From: Sphingopyxis sp. DBS4
GTDB taxonomy: Bacteria > Pseudomonadota > Alphaproteobacteria > Sphingomonadales > Sphingomonadaceae
NCBI RefSeq assembly: GCF_024628865.1
Contig: NZ_CP102384.1
Coordinates: 4,165,001 to 4,229,000, forward strand
Length of the DNA: 64,000 nucleotides
Direction of reading: 5' to 3'
Below are positions 52,327-61,667 of the stretch, piece by piece; the stretch's first letter is position 1, and each line of letters starts with the position of its first letter. A model generated the notes under the pieces. It worked only from the letters and a program-made list of their open reading frames with translations. It was not told where the DNA came from and made no database searches. A program made the position numbers and the translations under genes.

Positions 52327-54708
52327 TCAGAAATTATAGTTTACGGAAATGCCGTAACTCGCCGGAAGGCCTGTATAGCGAACCAGTGTGTCGGAGATGT
52401 GCGCGACATTCTGCCAATAATAGGTGCTGGTCACGTTGCGCCCGAACAGACTGGCCTCCCAGTCGCCGCGGTCGCTGCGCAATCCCAGCCTGAGATCCAG
52501 CGTGGCATAGGATTTGATGTAGGTCAGCGATCTGCCGGTCGCGGAGCTGTTGTCGGTGATTTCCGCATCGGTCTTGCTGTTGTAGATGATCGAGCCACCG
52601 AAGAAGCCATTGATGCCGGTAAAGGCGTGCCAGCCGAACTCGGCATCGAAGGTAGCGTTCCACTTGGGCGCGAAATTGAAAGGCCGCCCCCGGATGTCCT
52701 GGGTGCCCGTTGCCGGGTCGTCGATGCGTCCACCCGTCGCCGGCGGCAGGAAGAAGTTCGACTTGATCTTGGAACTGGTGCGGTTCAGTGCGCCGGTCAG
52801 GGTAATGAGATCGGTAGGCTTCCAGACCGCATCGAGATCGAAACCGATCACGCGCGATTTCGGAACGTTCACCAAGGTGGGCAGAGGTCCAAAGATCGGA
52901 TTGTTCGTGGTGCCGAGCAACTGCTTGTTGCGGAAGTCATAATAATAGGCCGCCGCGTTGAAGCGCAGCTGCTGCCCGACCGAGAGCTTCGCGCCCGCTT
53001 CATAGGAGGTGAGCTTCTCCTGTTTCACGGGCGAGAGATAGACGCGGTAATCGAGCACCGATGCGTTCAGATAACTGCCCGATTTGAAGCCGCGACTGAC
53101 CGTCGTGTACAGCAGCAAGTCGTCGGTCGCCTTCCAGTTCAGGCTGCCGCGCCACGAGAGGTTGTTCTCGCTGAACGAGTCTTCGGTCGGCCCGGGTACA
53201 AGATTCGGACCGGCGGTGACACATTGCCCCGGGGCAAACGCCGATGGGCCGGGTCCGCCGACAGCTCCGTTCAGCAGGCCGAAGGCCGTTGCTGCGGTTC
53301 CATCCCCTTCGTCGGACGAGCAGGCATCCCACAGCCTGTGCTTGACGTCCGAATAGCGCAAGCCGGCGGAGATCGTGATGGTGTCGGTCGGATGATATTC
53401 CAGGTTCGCGAAGCCCGCGATCGTGCGGTAGCTCTGCGTCGACTTGTTGGTGAGTGCGCCAAAATAGGCGGTGGGCCCGAATGAATCGACGAAAGCATAG
53501 GCCGACGAAAAGTTCGGGAACAGGGCGCGGGCGGCCTCCTTCGCACGATCTTCCTGATAATTGGCGCCGACAATGAAGTTAAACCGGCCGACCTCTCCCG
53601 ACAGGCGAAGCTCCTCCCCGAAGGTCCGCAGGCGTCCGCGCGTGTCATAGTGAACGAGCGGCAGATAGGTGCCGTCGATATCGCGGAAATTCAGGAACTT
53701 CATATGAGCGAAGTTGGTCAGCGACGTCAGAGTGAAGTTGTCGCCCAGCGTATAGTCGATGCGCAGGGTGGACTGGAACATCCGATCGTTGCGGCGAAAA
53801 TCGACGCCCGCATCGAAGTCGGTGGCACGGTTGCTATCACGCGGATTGGGATAGGTGAGCACTCGGGGATCTACATAGCCGAGGACGAATTGCGGATAAG
53901 GCTGAACAAATTGCGGAGTCTGGGGATCTGATTTGTCGAGTGACCCGCTGACACGGAGGGAGATTTTGAGGTCGCTCGACGGAGTCCAGTCGAGGATCGC
54001 GCGTCCGGCGAGTTTCCGCTGGCGGCCGATCTCGTCATTGCGCGTGCTGCTATACTGCCAGGCATTCGACCGCGCGCCCGAAATGGCGATGCGAGCGGCC
54101 AGCGTGTCACTAAGCGGTCCACTGACAAAAGCCTGACCTTCGATCGTGTTGAACCGGCTGTAACTGCCGCGAATCCCTGCTTCGAAGCTGTTCGTCGGTG
54201 TGTTCGCGACATAGTTGATCGCGCCGCCCGTCGCATTCTGGCCGAAGAGCGTACCTTGAGGACCTTTGAGAACTTCCACGCGTTGCAGATCGAAGATCGG
54301 CGTGGCCGTCATCACAGCGAAGGGAAGCGACGCTTCGTCATTATAGACGCTCACCGACGGCAATGCGCCTAGCGAAGCTTCGTTGAAGCCAACACCGCGC
54401 AAACTGTATGACGGAGCGCCATATTGCGTCGTGTTGACCGTGAAGCCGGGTACGATCTTGATCAACTGGGTCGTGTCGACGACGCCGGCCGATGTGAGCG
54501 CTTCCCCGCTGGCTGCGGTGATCGACATCGGGACGTCGCTTAGCGACTCGGCGCGCTTGGTCGCGGTGACGATGATTTCGTCAGCTCCCGCCTCCGGTTC
54601 GGAGCTTTGCGGAGCTGTCACGCTCGTCTGGGCGGCGGCTGCGGTTATGGGAGCAATCGCCAGCAACGACGCGCTACCCACCAATCTGGACAGAAGCTTC
54701 CTATTCAT
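52327..54708 (-). CDS. TonB-dependent receptor 2
   Basis: 793 residues from MNRKLLSRLVGSASLLAIAPITAAAAQ, a typical signal peptide. A TonB-box-like EIIVTATKR occurs near residue 47, followed by a plug (GVVDTTQLIKIVPGFT, YSLRGVGFNEASLGALPSVSVYNDEASLPFAVMT, LKGPQGTLFGQNATGGAINYVAN) and a barrel ending ..GISVNYNF. The plug is strikingly like that of receptor 1. Downstream, separated by ~95 bp, are two epoxide-hydrolase-like genes on the same strand. A TTGTAGGACAA site lies ~170 bp upstream, so the GntR/FCD protein may control it. Confidence 0.93.
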   Translation of the reverse strand: MNRKLLSRLVGSASLLAIAPITAAAAQTSVTAPQSSEPEAGADEIIVTATKRAESLSDVPMSITAASGEALTSAGVVDTTQLIKIVPGFTVNTTQYGAPSYSLRGVGFNEASLGALPSVSVYNDEASLPFAVMTATPIFDLQRVEVLKGPQGTLFGQNATGGAINYVANTPTNSFEAGIRGSYSRFNTIEGQAFVSGPLSDTLAARIAISGARSNAWQYSSTRNDEIGRQRKLAGRAILDWTPSSDLKISLRVSGSLDKSDPQTPQFVQPYPQFVLGYVDPRVLTYPNPRDSNRATDFDAGVDFRRNDRMFQSTLRIDYTLGDNFTLTSLTNFAHMKFLNFRDIDGTYLPLVHYDTRGRLRTFGEELRLSGEVGRFNFIVGANYQEDRAKEAARALFPNFSSAYAFVDSFGPTAYFGALTNKSTQSYRTIAGFANLEYHPTDTITISAGLRYSDVKHRLWDACSSDEGDGTAATAFGLLNGAVGGPGPSAFAPGQCVTAGPNLVPGPTEDSFSENNLSWRGSLNWKATDDLLLYTTVSRGFKSGSYLNASVLDYRVYLSPVKQEKLTSYEAGAKLSVGQQLRFNAAAYYYDFRNKQLLGTTNNPIFGPLPTLVNVPKSRVIGFDLDAVWKPTDLITLTGALNRTSSKIKSNFFLPPATGGRIDDPATGTQDIRGRPFNFAPKWNATFDAEFGWHAFTGINGFFGGSIIYNSKTDAEITDNSSATGRSLTYIKSYATLDLRLGLRSDRGDWEASLFGRNVTSTYYWQNVAHISDTLVRYTGLPASYGISVNYNF

Positions 54709-54723
54709 ATCATCATCTCCCAT

Positions 54724-55282
54724 AACCCGTCTGTCGATTTCAGATCTTTGGGTTGAGAGGCTTCCCTCAGCTGGCTTTGGCTCGGCGCGTCTTTACCGAC
54801 TGTCGCTTTCGACGTCGTGCGCTCTTTCCCAACCGGGTATGTCCTCTCCAACCATGTCTGCTATTATGTCTGCCATTATTGTAGGACAAAATTTTATGCG
54901 GTCAATAGACTCCTTTCCCGATATCCGTACCCAAACAGCGGCTCCAGGCTGCGTGAAGGGCAGATAAATTATAAATTCCAGTGTGATAGTAGTGGCCTAT
55001 GGATATTCTCTTTTGGCCGAGAGAAATCATAGAGCGTTCCGCATATCAGGAGTCGTGTTGCAAATGCCAGCCGACATCCGGGCCGCAAAGATCGTACAGA
55101 CGCCAGCAAAGGGAAAACGGCCATCGCTGCCAGAGAGCCACGGCCTGACGTCCTCTCGATCATCATGCCGCAACCCATAGTTGACGCGATCGGAGCGAGG
55201 CGACCTCCGAGCAGATTAAACTAGCGCCTCCTCAGCCATCATGTTAGTACAAGATCGTACTACAATTATGGCAGAGGATTTG
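54724..55282. promoter_or_regulatory. Divergent control region of TonB receptor 2 and the SDR gene
   Basis: 559 bp between divergent genes. It contains TTGTAGGACAA at 54879-54889, identical to site A (38452-38462), and TCGTACTACAA at 55255-55265 just before the SDR start, which fits TNGTNNNACNA. The stretch between them holds AT-rich patches and no recognisable gene. Confidence 0.55.
54879..54889. promoter_or_regulatory. Operator-like TTGTAGGACAA (site C)
   Basis: Exact copy of the 11-mer at 38452-38462, placed ~170 bp before TonB receptor 2 in an AT-rich context (CATTA..AATTTTATG). Candidate binding site of the FadR-type regulator at 57417-58211. Confidence 0.55.
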
Positions 55283-56068
55283 ATGGTGGGAAGAGTTGAC
55301 GGGAAAGTCGCGCTCATCACCGGCGCCGGAAGCGGTGTTGGACGCGCGGTCATGATGAGATTCGCAGAAGAAGGCGCTATCGTCATTGGCGTTGGACGAA
55401 CGACTGCCACTATTGAAGAGACCGCTTCCCTGGTAAAGGCCAAAGGCGGCGTAGCCTATGCCCATGTGGCCGACCTGAGCGAGAGCGCGCCGATCGAGGC
55501 CGTGGTTTCGGATGTGGTCCGGGAATTTGGCCGGATCGATTGCCTCGTTCATGCGGCGGGTGTCGGGTACAGCTGGGCTGAGAAGAGCCCCGGTTCGATG
55601 AATGACGTGGCCACCACCTCACCAGAGAAGTGGCGCGAAGTCATCGGCATCAACCTCGATGGCTTCTATCATGCCTCGCATGCCGTGCTGCCGCATATGA
55701 TCGCAAGCAGCGGCGGATCGATCGTTGCCGTTGCGAGCATATCGGGAATGGTCGGATTGCCCGTTGCGCACGCCTATTGCGCAGCGAAGGCAGGCGTCAT
55801 CAACCTGACCCGGGCCATGGCGACGGCCTATGCCGAAAAGAATATCCGCACGAACTGCATCGCTCCGGGTTTCATCGCCACTCCCATGGTGGAATCGGTG
55901 CTGTCGGTTTTCGAAGATCGTGATGCGGCCCTGGCGATCACTCCCATGGGGCGCCCGGGGACCCCTGAAGAAATGGCCAATGGCTGCCTGTATCTGGCGT
56001 CGGATGAAGCATCATATTGCAACGGCTCGGTCCTGGTGATCGATGGCGGCTCCACGGCCCGTCAATAG
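55283..56068 (+). CDS. Short-chain dehydrogenase/reductase
   Basis: 261 residues from MVGRVDGKVALITG (ATG at 55283, AGAGGA 5-6 bp upstream). Classical SDR elements are TGAGSGVG (cofactor), VHAAGVG (NAG-type), the catalytic Ser in VAVASISGM and YCAAK, then INLTRAMATAYAEKNIRTNCIAPGFIATPMVES and a final LVIDGGSTA. It oxidises or reduces an alcohol/ketone with NAD(P). It precedes an acyl-CoA dehydrogenase (21 bp gap) in one operon and is controlled, if the site holds, by the FadR-type regulator. Confidence 0.9.
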   Translation: MVGRVDGKVALITGAGSGVGRAVMMRFAEEGAIVIGVGRTTATIEETASLVKAKGGVAYAHVADLSESAPIEAVVSDVVREFGRIDCLVHAAGVGYSWAEKSPGSMNDVATTSPEKWREVIGINLDGFYHASHAVLPHMIASSGGSIVAVASISGMVGLPVAHAYCAAKAGVINLTRAMATAYAEKNIRTNCIAPGFIATPMVESVLSVFEDRDAALAITPMGRPGTPEEMANGCLYLASDEASYCNGSVLVIDGGSTARQ

Positions 56069-56089
56069 GCCTCGAAAAGGGATTTCCGG

Positions 56090-57400
56090 ATGTTCGAATT
56101 ATCGCCGAAGGCGGCAGACTATAAGACGCGGCTCGAAGCCTTCATGGCCGACCATATTTATCCGAACGAAGACCTGTTCTATGCCCAGACCGAGCAATTG
56201 GGCCCATGGAGCTTCCAACCGGTCGTTGAGGAACTCAAGGTTCACGCAAAGACGGCGGGTCTGTGGAACCTGTTCCTGCCCGACAAGGAATTGGGGGCCG
56301 GGCTTTCCAACCTTGAATATGCGCCGCTTTGCGAAGTCATGGGACGTTCTCATCTGGCGCCGGAGGTTTTCAACTGCTCGGCGCCCGATACGGGCAATAT
56401 GGAAACAATCTGGCGCTATGGAACGGAGGAGCAGAAGGCGCGGTGGCTTACGCCTTTGCTCGCCGGTCAGATGCGGTCCGCATTTGCCATGACCGAACCG
56501 GAAGTCGCGTCTTCGGATGCCACAAATATCGAGAGCAATATCCGTCGGGATGGCGATGAATATGTCATCAACGGCCGCAAATGGTATACCACCGGGGCCA
56601 CCGACCCCCGCTGCCAAATCTTGATCTTCATGGGTAAAAGCGACCCGACGAACGAAGATCGCCATTCACAACAATCGATGATCCTCGTTCCCAAGGATAC
56701 GCCGGGCGTCCGCGTCGTACGACCCCTTTCTGTGATGGGAACCTATGCCATTCCTGATCGCGCGGCGGAGGTGGTATTCCAGAACGTGCGGGTGCCCGCA
56801 TCCAACATGCTGCTTGGCGAGGGACGCGGATTCGAAATCGCTCAAGGCAGGCTCGGCCCTGGCCGCATTCATCACTGCATGCGGCTCATCGGCCTGTGCG
56901 AACGCATCCTCGAGCGTATGTGCCGGCGCGTCCAGGGACGCACTCCGTTTGGAAGCGAACTGTCGCGTCAGTCCGTCACGATGGAGCGCATCGCGGAGGC
57001 ACGCGTGATGATCGAGCAAATCCGCCTGCTGACGCTGAAGGCTGCGTGGATGATGGACACCGTCGGCAACAAGGCCGCCCTGGCAGAAATCGGGATGATC
57101 AAGATTGCCGCTCCGTCGGTAGCCTGCCGGATTATCGATTGGGCGATGCAGGCATTTGGTGGCGGGGGCACCAGCATGGACCATTATCTGTCCGCCTGTT
57201 ATGCGACCGCCCGCCTTCTCAGGCTCGCGGACGGCCCCGACGAGGTTCATCGCAACCAGCTCGCCCGGCTTGAATTCAAGCGTCATGCGGCGACCGACCC
57301 GCGCGTGACTGGCGGGCACGGCAACGTCCTCCCACTTGAAGAGGTCGAACGGCGCTTTGCCTATCTCCGGCCGGGTAATCCCGGTTATCTTTGGGACTAG
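56090..57400 (+). CDS. Acyl-CoA dehydrogenase 2 (ACAD11-like)
   Basis: 436 residues. It has the ACAD10/11-type features: [149 protein letters not shown] and the C-terminal [44 protein letters not shown]. The first acyl-CoA dehydrogenase (24295-25488) has a kinase-type partner; the second such kinase is at 60119-61171, on the other strand. A joint role in 4-hydroxyacyl-CoA conversion is possible. Confidence 0.9.
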   Translation: MFELSPKAADYKTRLEAFMADHIYPNEDLFYAQTEQLGPWSFQPVVEELKVHAKTAGLWNLFLPDKELGAGLSNLEYAPLCEVMGRSHLAPEVFNCSAPDTGNMETIWRYGTEEQKARWLTPLLAGQMRSAFAMTEPEVASSDATNIESNIRRDGDEYVINGRKWYTTGATDPRCQILIFMGKSDPTNEDRHSQQSMILVPKDTPGVRVVRPLSVMGTYAIPDRAAEVVFQNVRVPASNMLLGEGRGFEIAQGRLGPGRIHHCMRLIGLCERILERMCRRVQGRTPFGSELSRQSVTMERIAEARVMIEQIRLLTLKAAWMMDTVGNKAALAEIGMIKIAAPSVACRIIDWAMQAFGGGGTSMDHYLSACYATARLLRLADGPDEVHRNQLARLEFKRHAATDPRVTGGHGNVLPLEEVERRFAYLRPGNPGYLWD

Positions 57401-57416
57401 ACGCGTGCCCCGCTCA

Positions 57417-58211
57417 TCAGGCGCGAGCGAAAACCTCGTCGGGCAATTCCTCGAGCCGCTTGAGCGTCAGCTGCATGTGGCGCGACATCGCTTGCCGCGC
57501 CTTATCCGGTTCGCCGGCAAGCACATGACGGGCGATGTCGGCGAATTCGGTAAAGCGCTGCTTGTGGGCTTCGGGGCCAATCGTCATTTGTCCCTGCATA
57601 CGGAAAAGCTGAATCCGCATCATCGGCATGACGCTCGCAATCTGGGAATTGCCGCCGACTTCCATCATCGCGTCATAGAAGCGCCGGTTGGTTTCCAGTT
57701 GAAGCTTGTCCGAATCTTCCGACTTGAGGAAATCGCCCAGCGTTTCCAGCGCCGGCGCGAAACGCCGACGGAACATGTCGTCGCCCCGCGAGACAGCTTC
57801 CGCTGCCTTCTGGGCGATAAAGCCCGTCAGTTCGGACAATATCTCGATAAAATCAATGGCCTCCCTTCGGCTGAGCAGGCGAACATAAGCGCCGCGATTG
57901 CGTGCATTTTCAACAACGCCTTCCGCATGAAGGCGCTTGAGGGCTTCACGGATAGGTCCGCGGCTCACATTCAGGCTCGCCGCCAGATCGGCCTCGATCA
58001 GCTTCTGCCCGGGCACGAAACGGCCCGCGAGAATGCCCCGATAGATCGCATTTACGACCATGTCGGGCGAACTGGGCTTTTCGGTGCTCTTGGAATCTTC
58101 GGTCGTTTGCGCGGTAGCGGGTGCCAAGGTCGGTTTCCTAGTCAAAGAATGATCCACAAGATTGCCGCCGGATCGACGAGAGTTAGCCTCTCGCCTCGCA
58201 CTCGATTTCAT
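57417..58211 (-). CDS. GntR/FCD-family (FadR-type) regulator
   Basis: 264 residues from MKSSARREANSRR (ATG at 58211, GGGAG upstream); a longer start at 58286 is possible. After ~45 low-complexity residues comes a GntR helix-turn-helix (VVNAIYRGILAGRFVPGQKLIEADLAASLNVSRGPIREALKRLHAEGVVENARNRGAYVR), then an FCD effector domain (ETNRRFYDAMMEVGGNSQIASVMPMMRIQLFRM, AEHVLAGEPDKARQAMSRHM), with acid and His residues that may bind a metal and an acyl ligand. FCD regulators recognise TNGTNNNACNA sites; such sites occur at 38452, 39361, 54879 and 55255 in this island. Its divergent neighbour is the zinc alcohol dehydrogenase. Confidence 0.88.
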   Translation of the reverse strand: MKSSARREANSRRSGGNLVDHSLTRKPTLAPATAQTTEDSKSTEKPSSPDMVVNAIYRGILAGRFVPGQKLIEADLAASLNVSRGPIREALKRLHAEGVVENARNRGAYVRLLSRREAIDFIEILSELTGFIAQKAAEAVSRGDDMFRRRFAPALETLGDFLKSEDSDKLQLETNRRFYDAMMEVGGNSQIASVMPMMRIQLFRMQGQMTIGPEAHKQRFTEFADIARHVLAGEPDKARQAMSRHMQLTLKRLEELPDEVFARA

Positions 58212-58432
58212 GGCGGCTCCCGAAGCGGATTCCAGAATACCGGCTTGGCAATCTTCCTTTCCGCCCGATGCCTTTCCTTCCATCAAACGGAGCGGCGATC
58301 ATCAGGCACAAGGATGTAACATTTAATCAAACAATTTCACAGGACAATTTCGATCGCAACCGATCATCCGAATGAAGAGAGGGCGGGCGCGGCACTATCA
58401 GTTCAGACAGAAACTCAGGAGAGGAGATTATC

Positions 58433-59497
58433 ATGACCAAATCGATGAGGGCGGCGGTGCTGCAATCGGCGGGAGTCATTGTCGTTGAAGACGTCGCGCG
58501 GCCGGACATCGGCCCGAAGGATGTGCTCATCCGGGTAACCAATTGCGGTATCTGCGGGTCGGACATCCACAGCTTCAAGACGGGCTTATATGTCGAGGCA
58601 GGCCAGGTCATGGGGCACGAATTTGTCGGCCGTGTCGCCGAGATCGGGACACAAGTCACGGGCCTGTCGACGGGCGACCGCGTGACCGGATTTTCAGCCG
58701 GATTTTGTGGCGAGTGCGACGCATGCAAGGCGGAGCAGTTCATCCTGTGCGCCGCGCTGTTTCAGAATTCCACGGGCTACGGCCGACCGGGAGCATTCGC
58801 CGATTTTGTCAAGATCGAGAATGCCGAATTGGGCGGTAACATCCATCTTCTCCCGGATTCCATCGACGATACAGCGGCGGCAATGATCGAGCCAATGTCG
58901 ATCGGCGTCACCGCGGTCGCATCCGCCGACGTGAAACAGGGCGACAAGGTGGTCGTGCTGGGTTGCGGGATCATCGGCAATGCCTGCATCCAGGCTGCCA
59001 AGGCGGCCGGAGCATCGGAGGTGCTCGCCGTAGACATATCGCCGTTGCGACTGAGGCTCGCGCGCGAGTGCGGCGCCGATGATATATTCGATGCCCGCGA
59101 TGGCGATGCACTGCAATGGGTGATCGATCGCCTCGGCGCGGCGCCCTACCATTTCAATGTCGGCGGCAATGCCGACGTGGTCTTCGAGGCCGCCGGCATC
59201 CCGTTGACGATCCAGCAGTCGCTGGAGATGGTGCGGCCTGGCGGAACGATCTGTATTGTCGGGCTACCCGAAGTTCCGGCACCCATCGACACCACGAAGA
59301 TCGTGCACAAGATGCCGACGATCATCGGCTCGCTGGGCGGAGACTTCGTAGCGACCATCGACAAGATCGCGTCAGGCGCCATCGATCCGCGCCCGCTGGC
59401 GACGCATCGCTTCGCACTGGCGGATGCTCCTGCGGCGTTCGCCAAACAACTCCAGGCAGAAGAATCGATGAAGGTGATGATCTCACCGACAGCCTGA
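58433..59497 (+). CDS. Zinc-dependent alcohol dehydrogenase (MDR family)
   Basis: 354 residues, GAGGAG before the ATG. Catalytic-zinc Cys in NCGICGSDIHSFK and GHEFVG (His and Glu), structural-zinc site CGECDACKAEQFILC (four Cys), and the NAD fold VVVLGCGIIGNACIQAAKAAGASEVLAVDI are all present. It resembles threonine/sorbitol-type medium-chain dehydrogenases. It oxidises a secondary or primary alcohol with NAD+, giving the ketone that a Baeyer-Villiger enzyme or the carboxylation operon could use. It is transcribed alone, divergent from the FadR-type gene, and ended by a strong stem-loop. Confidence 0.9.
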   Translation: MTKSMRAAVLQSAGVIVVEDVARPDIGPKDVLIRVTNCGICGSDIHSFKTGLYVEAGQVMGHEFVGRVAEIGTQVTGLSTGDRVTGFSAGFCGECDACKAEQFILCAALFQNSTGYGRPGAFADFVKIENAELGGNIHLLPDSIDDTAAAMIEPMSIGVTAVASADVKQGDKVVVLGCGIIGNACIQAAKAAGASEVLAVDISPLRLRLARECGADDIFDARDGDALQWVIDRLGAAPYHFNVGGNADVVFEAAGIPLTIQQSLEMVRPGGTICIVGLPEVPAPIDTTKIVHKMPTIIGSLGGDFVATIDKIASGAIDPRPLATHRFALADAPAAFAKQLQAEESMKVMISPTA

Positions 59498-59520
59498 GGC
59501 CAGTTCGGCAAAAGACTTCG

Positions 59521-59570
59521 AATGGCCGGTATGCAGATAGAAACCGCGGGGCCTCTGCGTATCGGCCATT
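59521..59570 (+). terminator. Long stem-loop after the alcohol dehydrogenase gene
   Basis: Arms 59521-59537 and 59554-59570 (AATGGCCGGTATGCAGA and TCTGCGTATCGGCCATT) form a 17-bp stem with two G-U pairs and a 16-base loop, 23 bp after the stop. The two wobble pairs are valid only in plus-strand RNA, which fits a transcript-end structure of the dehydrogenase mRNA. No T-run follows. Confidence 0.7.
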
Positions 59571-60118
59571 GGATCACTAACTTCGGATAGCGCGATAACT
59601 ATGACCGGGGTCAACAGACGGGGAGGTGCCCGCCGGCGGGGACGCGTGCTCAATTTGCTCCACGCTCCCAAGATCCCGGTCTGCCACCCCGACGTGTAAC
59701 GCTGACTAATCCGGAGGCCTATCGCATGTCCCTCATTGAGGAGGGCGTGATCGCCCGCCCGTCGGCCAGCCTTCAAGAGGCGGCAAACCGTGGGCCCCGA
59801 CACGAAGTGGCGCTTCTCGTTGGTGAAGCGCACCGCGGGTTCACGTCGCGACAGTTCGCCGCAATCCAGCGCCATATCGACCATCGGGTTCTGGATATCA
59901 TCGCCGATAGTCGATCTTGCAGCGCCTCCGAAGCATGGTTGTCTCCATAGAGTTCGGATTGCGTCCTCACTCTGTCAGAGCGCCAGCTGCTATTCACTCA
60001 TCATGGATCTTTTAGTTCGAATAGGCGAATGCGGATGTCCATGACTAGTACTGTTGATCGCGTCACGGGTCACCCTTATCACGGCATGGCTCAGACTATT
60101 CGGTGTCGGCACTAAAGG
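59571..60118. other. Intergenic region with insertion-sequence debris
   Basis: 548 bp without an intact gene. About 59730-59890 holds a decayed IS3-type transposase fragment (listed separately). The remainder is unremarkable. Confidence 0.6.
59735..59884 (-). pseudogene. IS3-family transposase (orfB) remnant
   Basis: The minus-strand translation ALDCGELSRREPAVRFTNEKRHFVSGPTVCRLLKA follows the common IS3-group orfB stretch 'ALxxxELSPRELAVRFTDEKRYFVSEATVYRLLKA'. After LLKA the similarity moves to another frame (ITPSS, compare ITSPA), then a WQT-like word appears ~40 codons on. Both ends of the gene, the DDE residues and the inverted repeats are missing. It is a degraded fragment. Confidence 0.7.
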
Positions 60119-61171
60119 CTAGCTCTCCATCGTTTCACGCGCGAGGAGCGCCAATCTCGCCATTCCTGCCACCCGTTGTCCCGCCTGCGGAGACGACGCG
60201 GTCCCGCGGAGAATTCGTCCCTTGATTCCGTGCATAATGGCCGCGAGACGAAAGAGATTGAATGCGAGATAAAAGGGCCAATTGGCTATTTCTGCCCTGC
60301 CAGTCCGGGCGCAATAAGCCTCCACATAAGCTTCCTCGGTCGGCAAGCCGAGATCAGCGAGATTACATCCTTCAAGGCCCGCCATGATATCGGGCGGCAT
60401 CCTGAAAACGAGCGCATGATAGGCGAAATCTGCCAGCGGGTCGCCAAGCGTGGATAGTTCCCAATCGAGGACCGCCGAGACTTCGGGTTTGGAGGGGTGA
60501 AAGATGAGATTATCGGCGCGGAAATCGCCGTGGACGATGACCACATCGGATTGCGAAGGGGTCGCCTGAGGCAGCCATTCAATCAAAAGGTCCATATTCG
60601 GATCGCGGCCCGCGAGTTCGTCCTCAAGATATTGGCGCGTCCAGCGGCGAATCTGGCGCTGGACATAATTTTCCGCCCGCCCAAAATCCGCAAGACCAAC
60701 GGTCGCCGGATCGACGCTGTGCAGCGCCGAGATCGTGCGGTTCATGGCGTCGAAATAGGCCGCACGGTCGGCATGGCCGACATCCGAGAAACTAGCGTCC
60801 CAGAATATCCGGCCTTCGACCAGTTCCATGATGTAAAAATCTGTCCCGATGATCCCCGGGTCGTCGCATCGGCCTAATACACGCGGCACCGGAACTTCGC
60901 TTGGAGCGAGCGCCATCAACACGCGAGCTTCGCGCATGACGTCGTGGGCGCCGGAGAGCAGTTCGCCCGGCGGTTTGCGCCGGAGAACATAGGATCGCTC
61001 ATCCGTGATCAGCCTGTAGGTGGGGTTGGATTGTCCACCATTGAACTGCTCGATGCGCAGCGGTCCCCCGAAGTCCGGGATATGGTCGCACATCCAAGCG
61101 TGCAGCTTGCGTTCGTCGAGGGGAGCGCGAACAGAGCCCGATCCGATATTCGCCGACAGATCAATCGCCAT
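60119..61171 (-). CDS. ACAD10/11-type phosphotransferase 2 (APH fold)
   Basis: 350 residues. It is a paralogue of the protein at 23228-24298: EQFNGGQSNPTYRLI, YVLRRKPPGELL, YIMELVEGRIFWDASFSDV, VIVHGDFRADNLIFHP (catalytic loop), DWELSTLGDPLADFAYHALVF. The role in the family is phosphorylation of 4-hydroxyacyl-CoA. Here it is the last gene of a minus-strand run with TonB receptor 3, an enoyl-CoA hydratase and a SnoaL-like gene; a matching acyl-CoA dehydrogenase is at 56090-57400. Confidence 0.87.
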   Translation of the reverse strand: MAIDLSANIGSGSVRAPLDERKLHAWMCDHIPDFGGPLRIEQFNGGQSNPTYRLITDERSYVLRRKPPGELLSGAHDVMREARVLMALAPSEVPVPRVLGRCDDPGIIGTDFYIMELVEGRIFWDASFSDVGHADRAAYFDAMNRTISALHSVDPATVGLADFGRAENYVQRQIRRWTRQYLEDELAGRDPNMDLLIEWLPQATPSQSDVVIVHGDFRADNLIFHPSKPEVSAVLDWELSTLGDPLADFAYHALVFRMPPDIMAGLEGCNLADLGLPTEEAYVEAYCARTGRAEIANWPFYLAFNLFRLAAIMHGIKGRILRGTASSPQAGQRVAGMARLALLARETMES

Positions 61172-61204
61172 GATATTGCTCCAACAGGCGACCCGAGGAG
61201 ATGC

Positions 61205-61594
61205 TCACGCCAGGGCGCCAAAGATCGAGACGGCGTGATCGGTGTCGCAATGCTCGTTCACCCGCGCGATCTCATCCCCTCTCAGAAAGAACAGAAAATG
61301 ATACTGGTTCGCATATCTCGACCCGTTTGTGAGCAAAGCGGACGATTGCGCCTCGACAGCGACGCGATCGTCTTCGGCCGTCATCGTCGATATCGTGAAA
61401 GAGAGCGGCTCCGCCAATTGCTGCGTAACCGATCGCGCGACTTCAAGAATCCCCTTGCGGTCGGTGACTGTTTTGGCGTTCCACCAGATGCAATCGTCGG
61501 GGAGGATGGCGACCGCCGCCTCCAGTCCATCCTTATTGGCCAGATCGAAAAACTCACGGGCCATCTGTTTGGCGCGGCTCAGGTCGCTGTTCAC
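61205..61594 (-). CDS. SnoaL/NTF2-like protein 2
   Basis: 129 residues from a GTG at 61594, chosen because GAGGAG lies 6 bp upstream and no ATG is near. It matches the SnoaL-like protein at 34744-35124 in AREFFDLANKDGLEAAVAILPDDCIWWNA and in ANQYHFLFFLRGDEIARVNEHCDTDHA. It probably acts on an intermediate of the same pathway, as isomerase or hydrolase. It starts 73 bp after the enoyl-CoA hydratase gene. Confidence 0.78.
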   Translation of the reverse strand: MNSDLSRAKQMAREFFDLANKDGLEAAVAILPDDCIWWNAKTVTDRKGILEVARSVTQQLAEPLSFTISTMTAEDDRVAVEAQSSALLTNGSRYANQYHFLFFLRGDEIARVNEHCDTDHAVSIFGALA

Positions 61595-61667
61595 ATAACA
61601 CTCCTCGGCAATTCGCCTTTTGATTCCAGAATCAGCTCGTCGATGCGCGGCACCTCCACCGGCGGTG

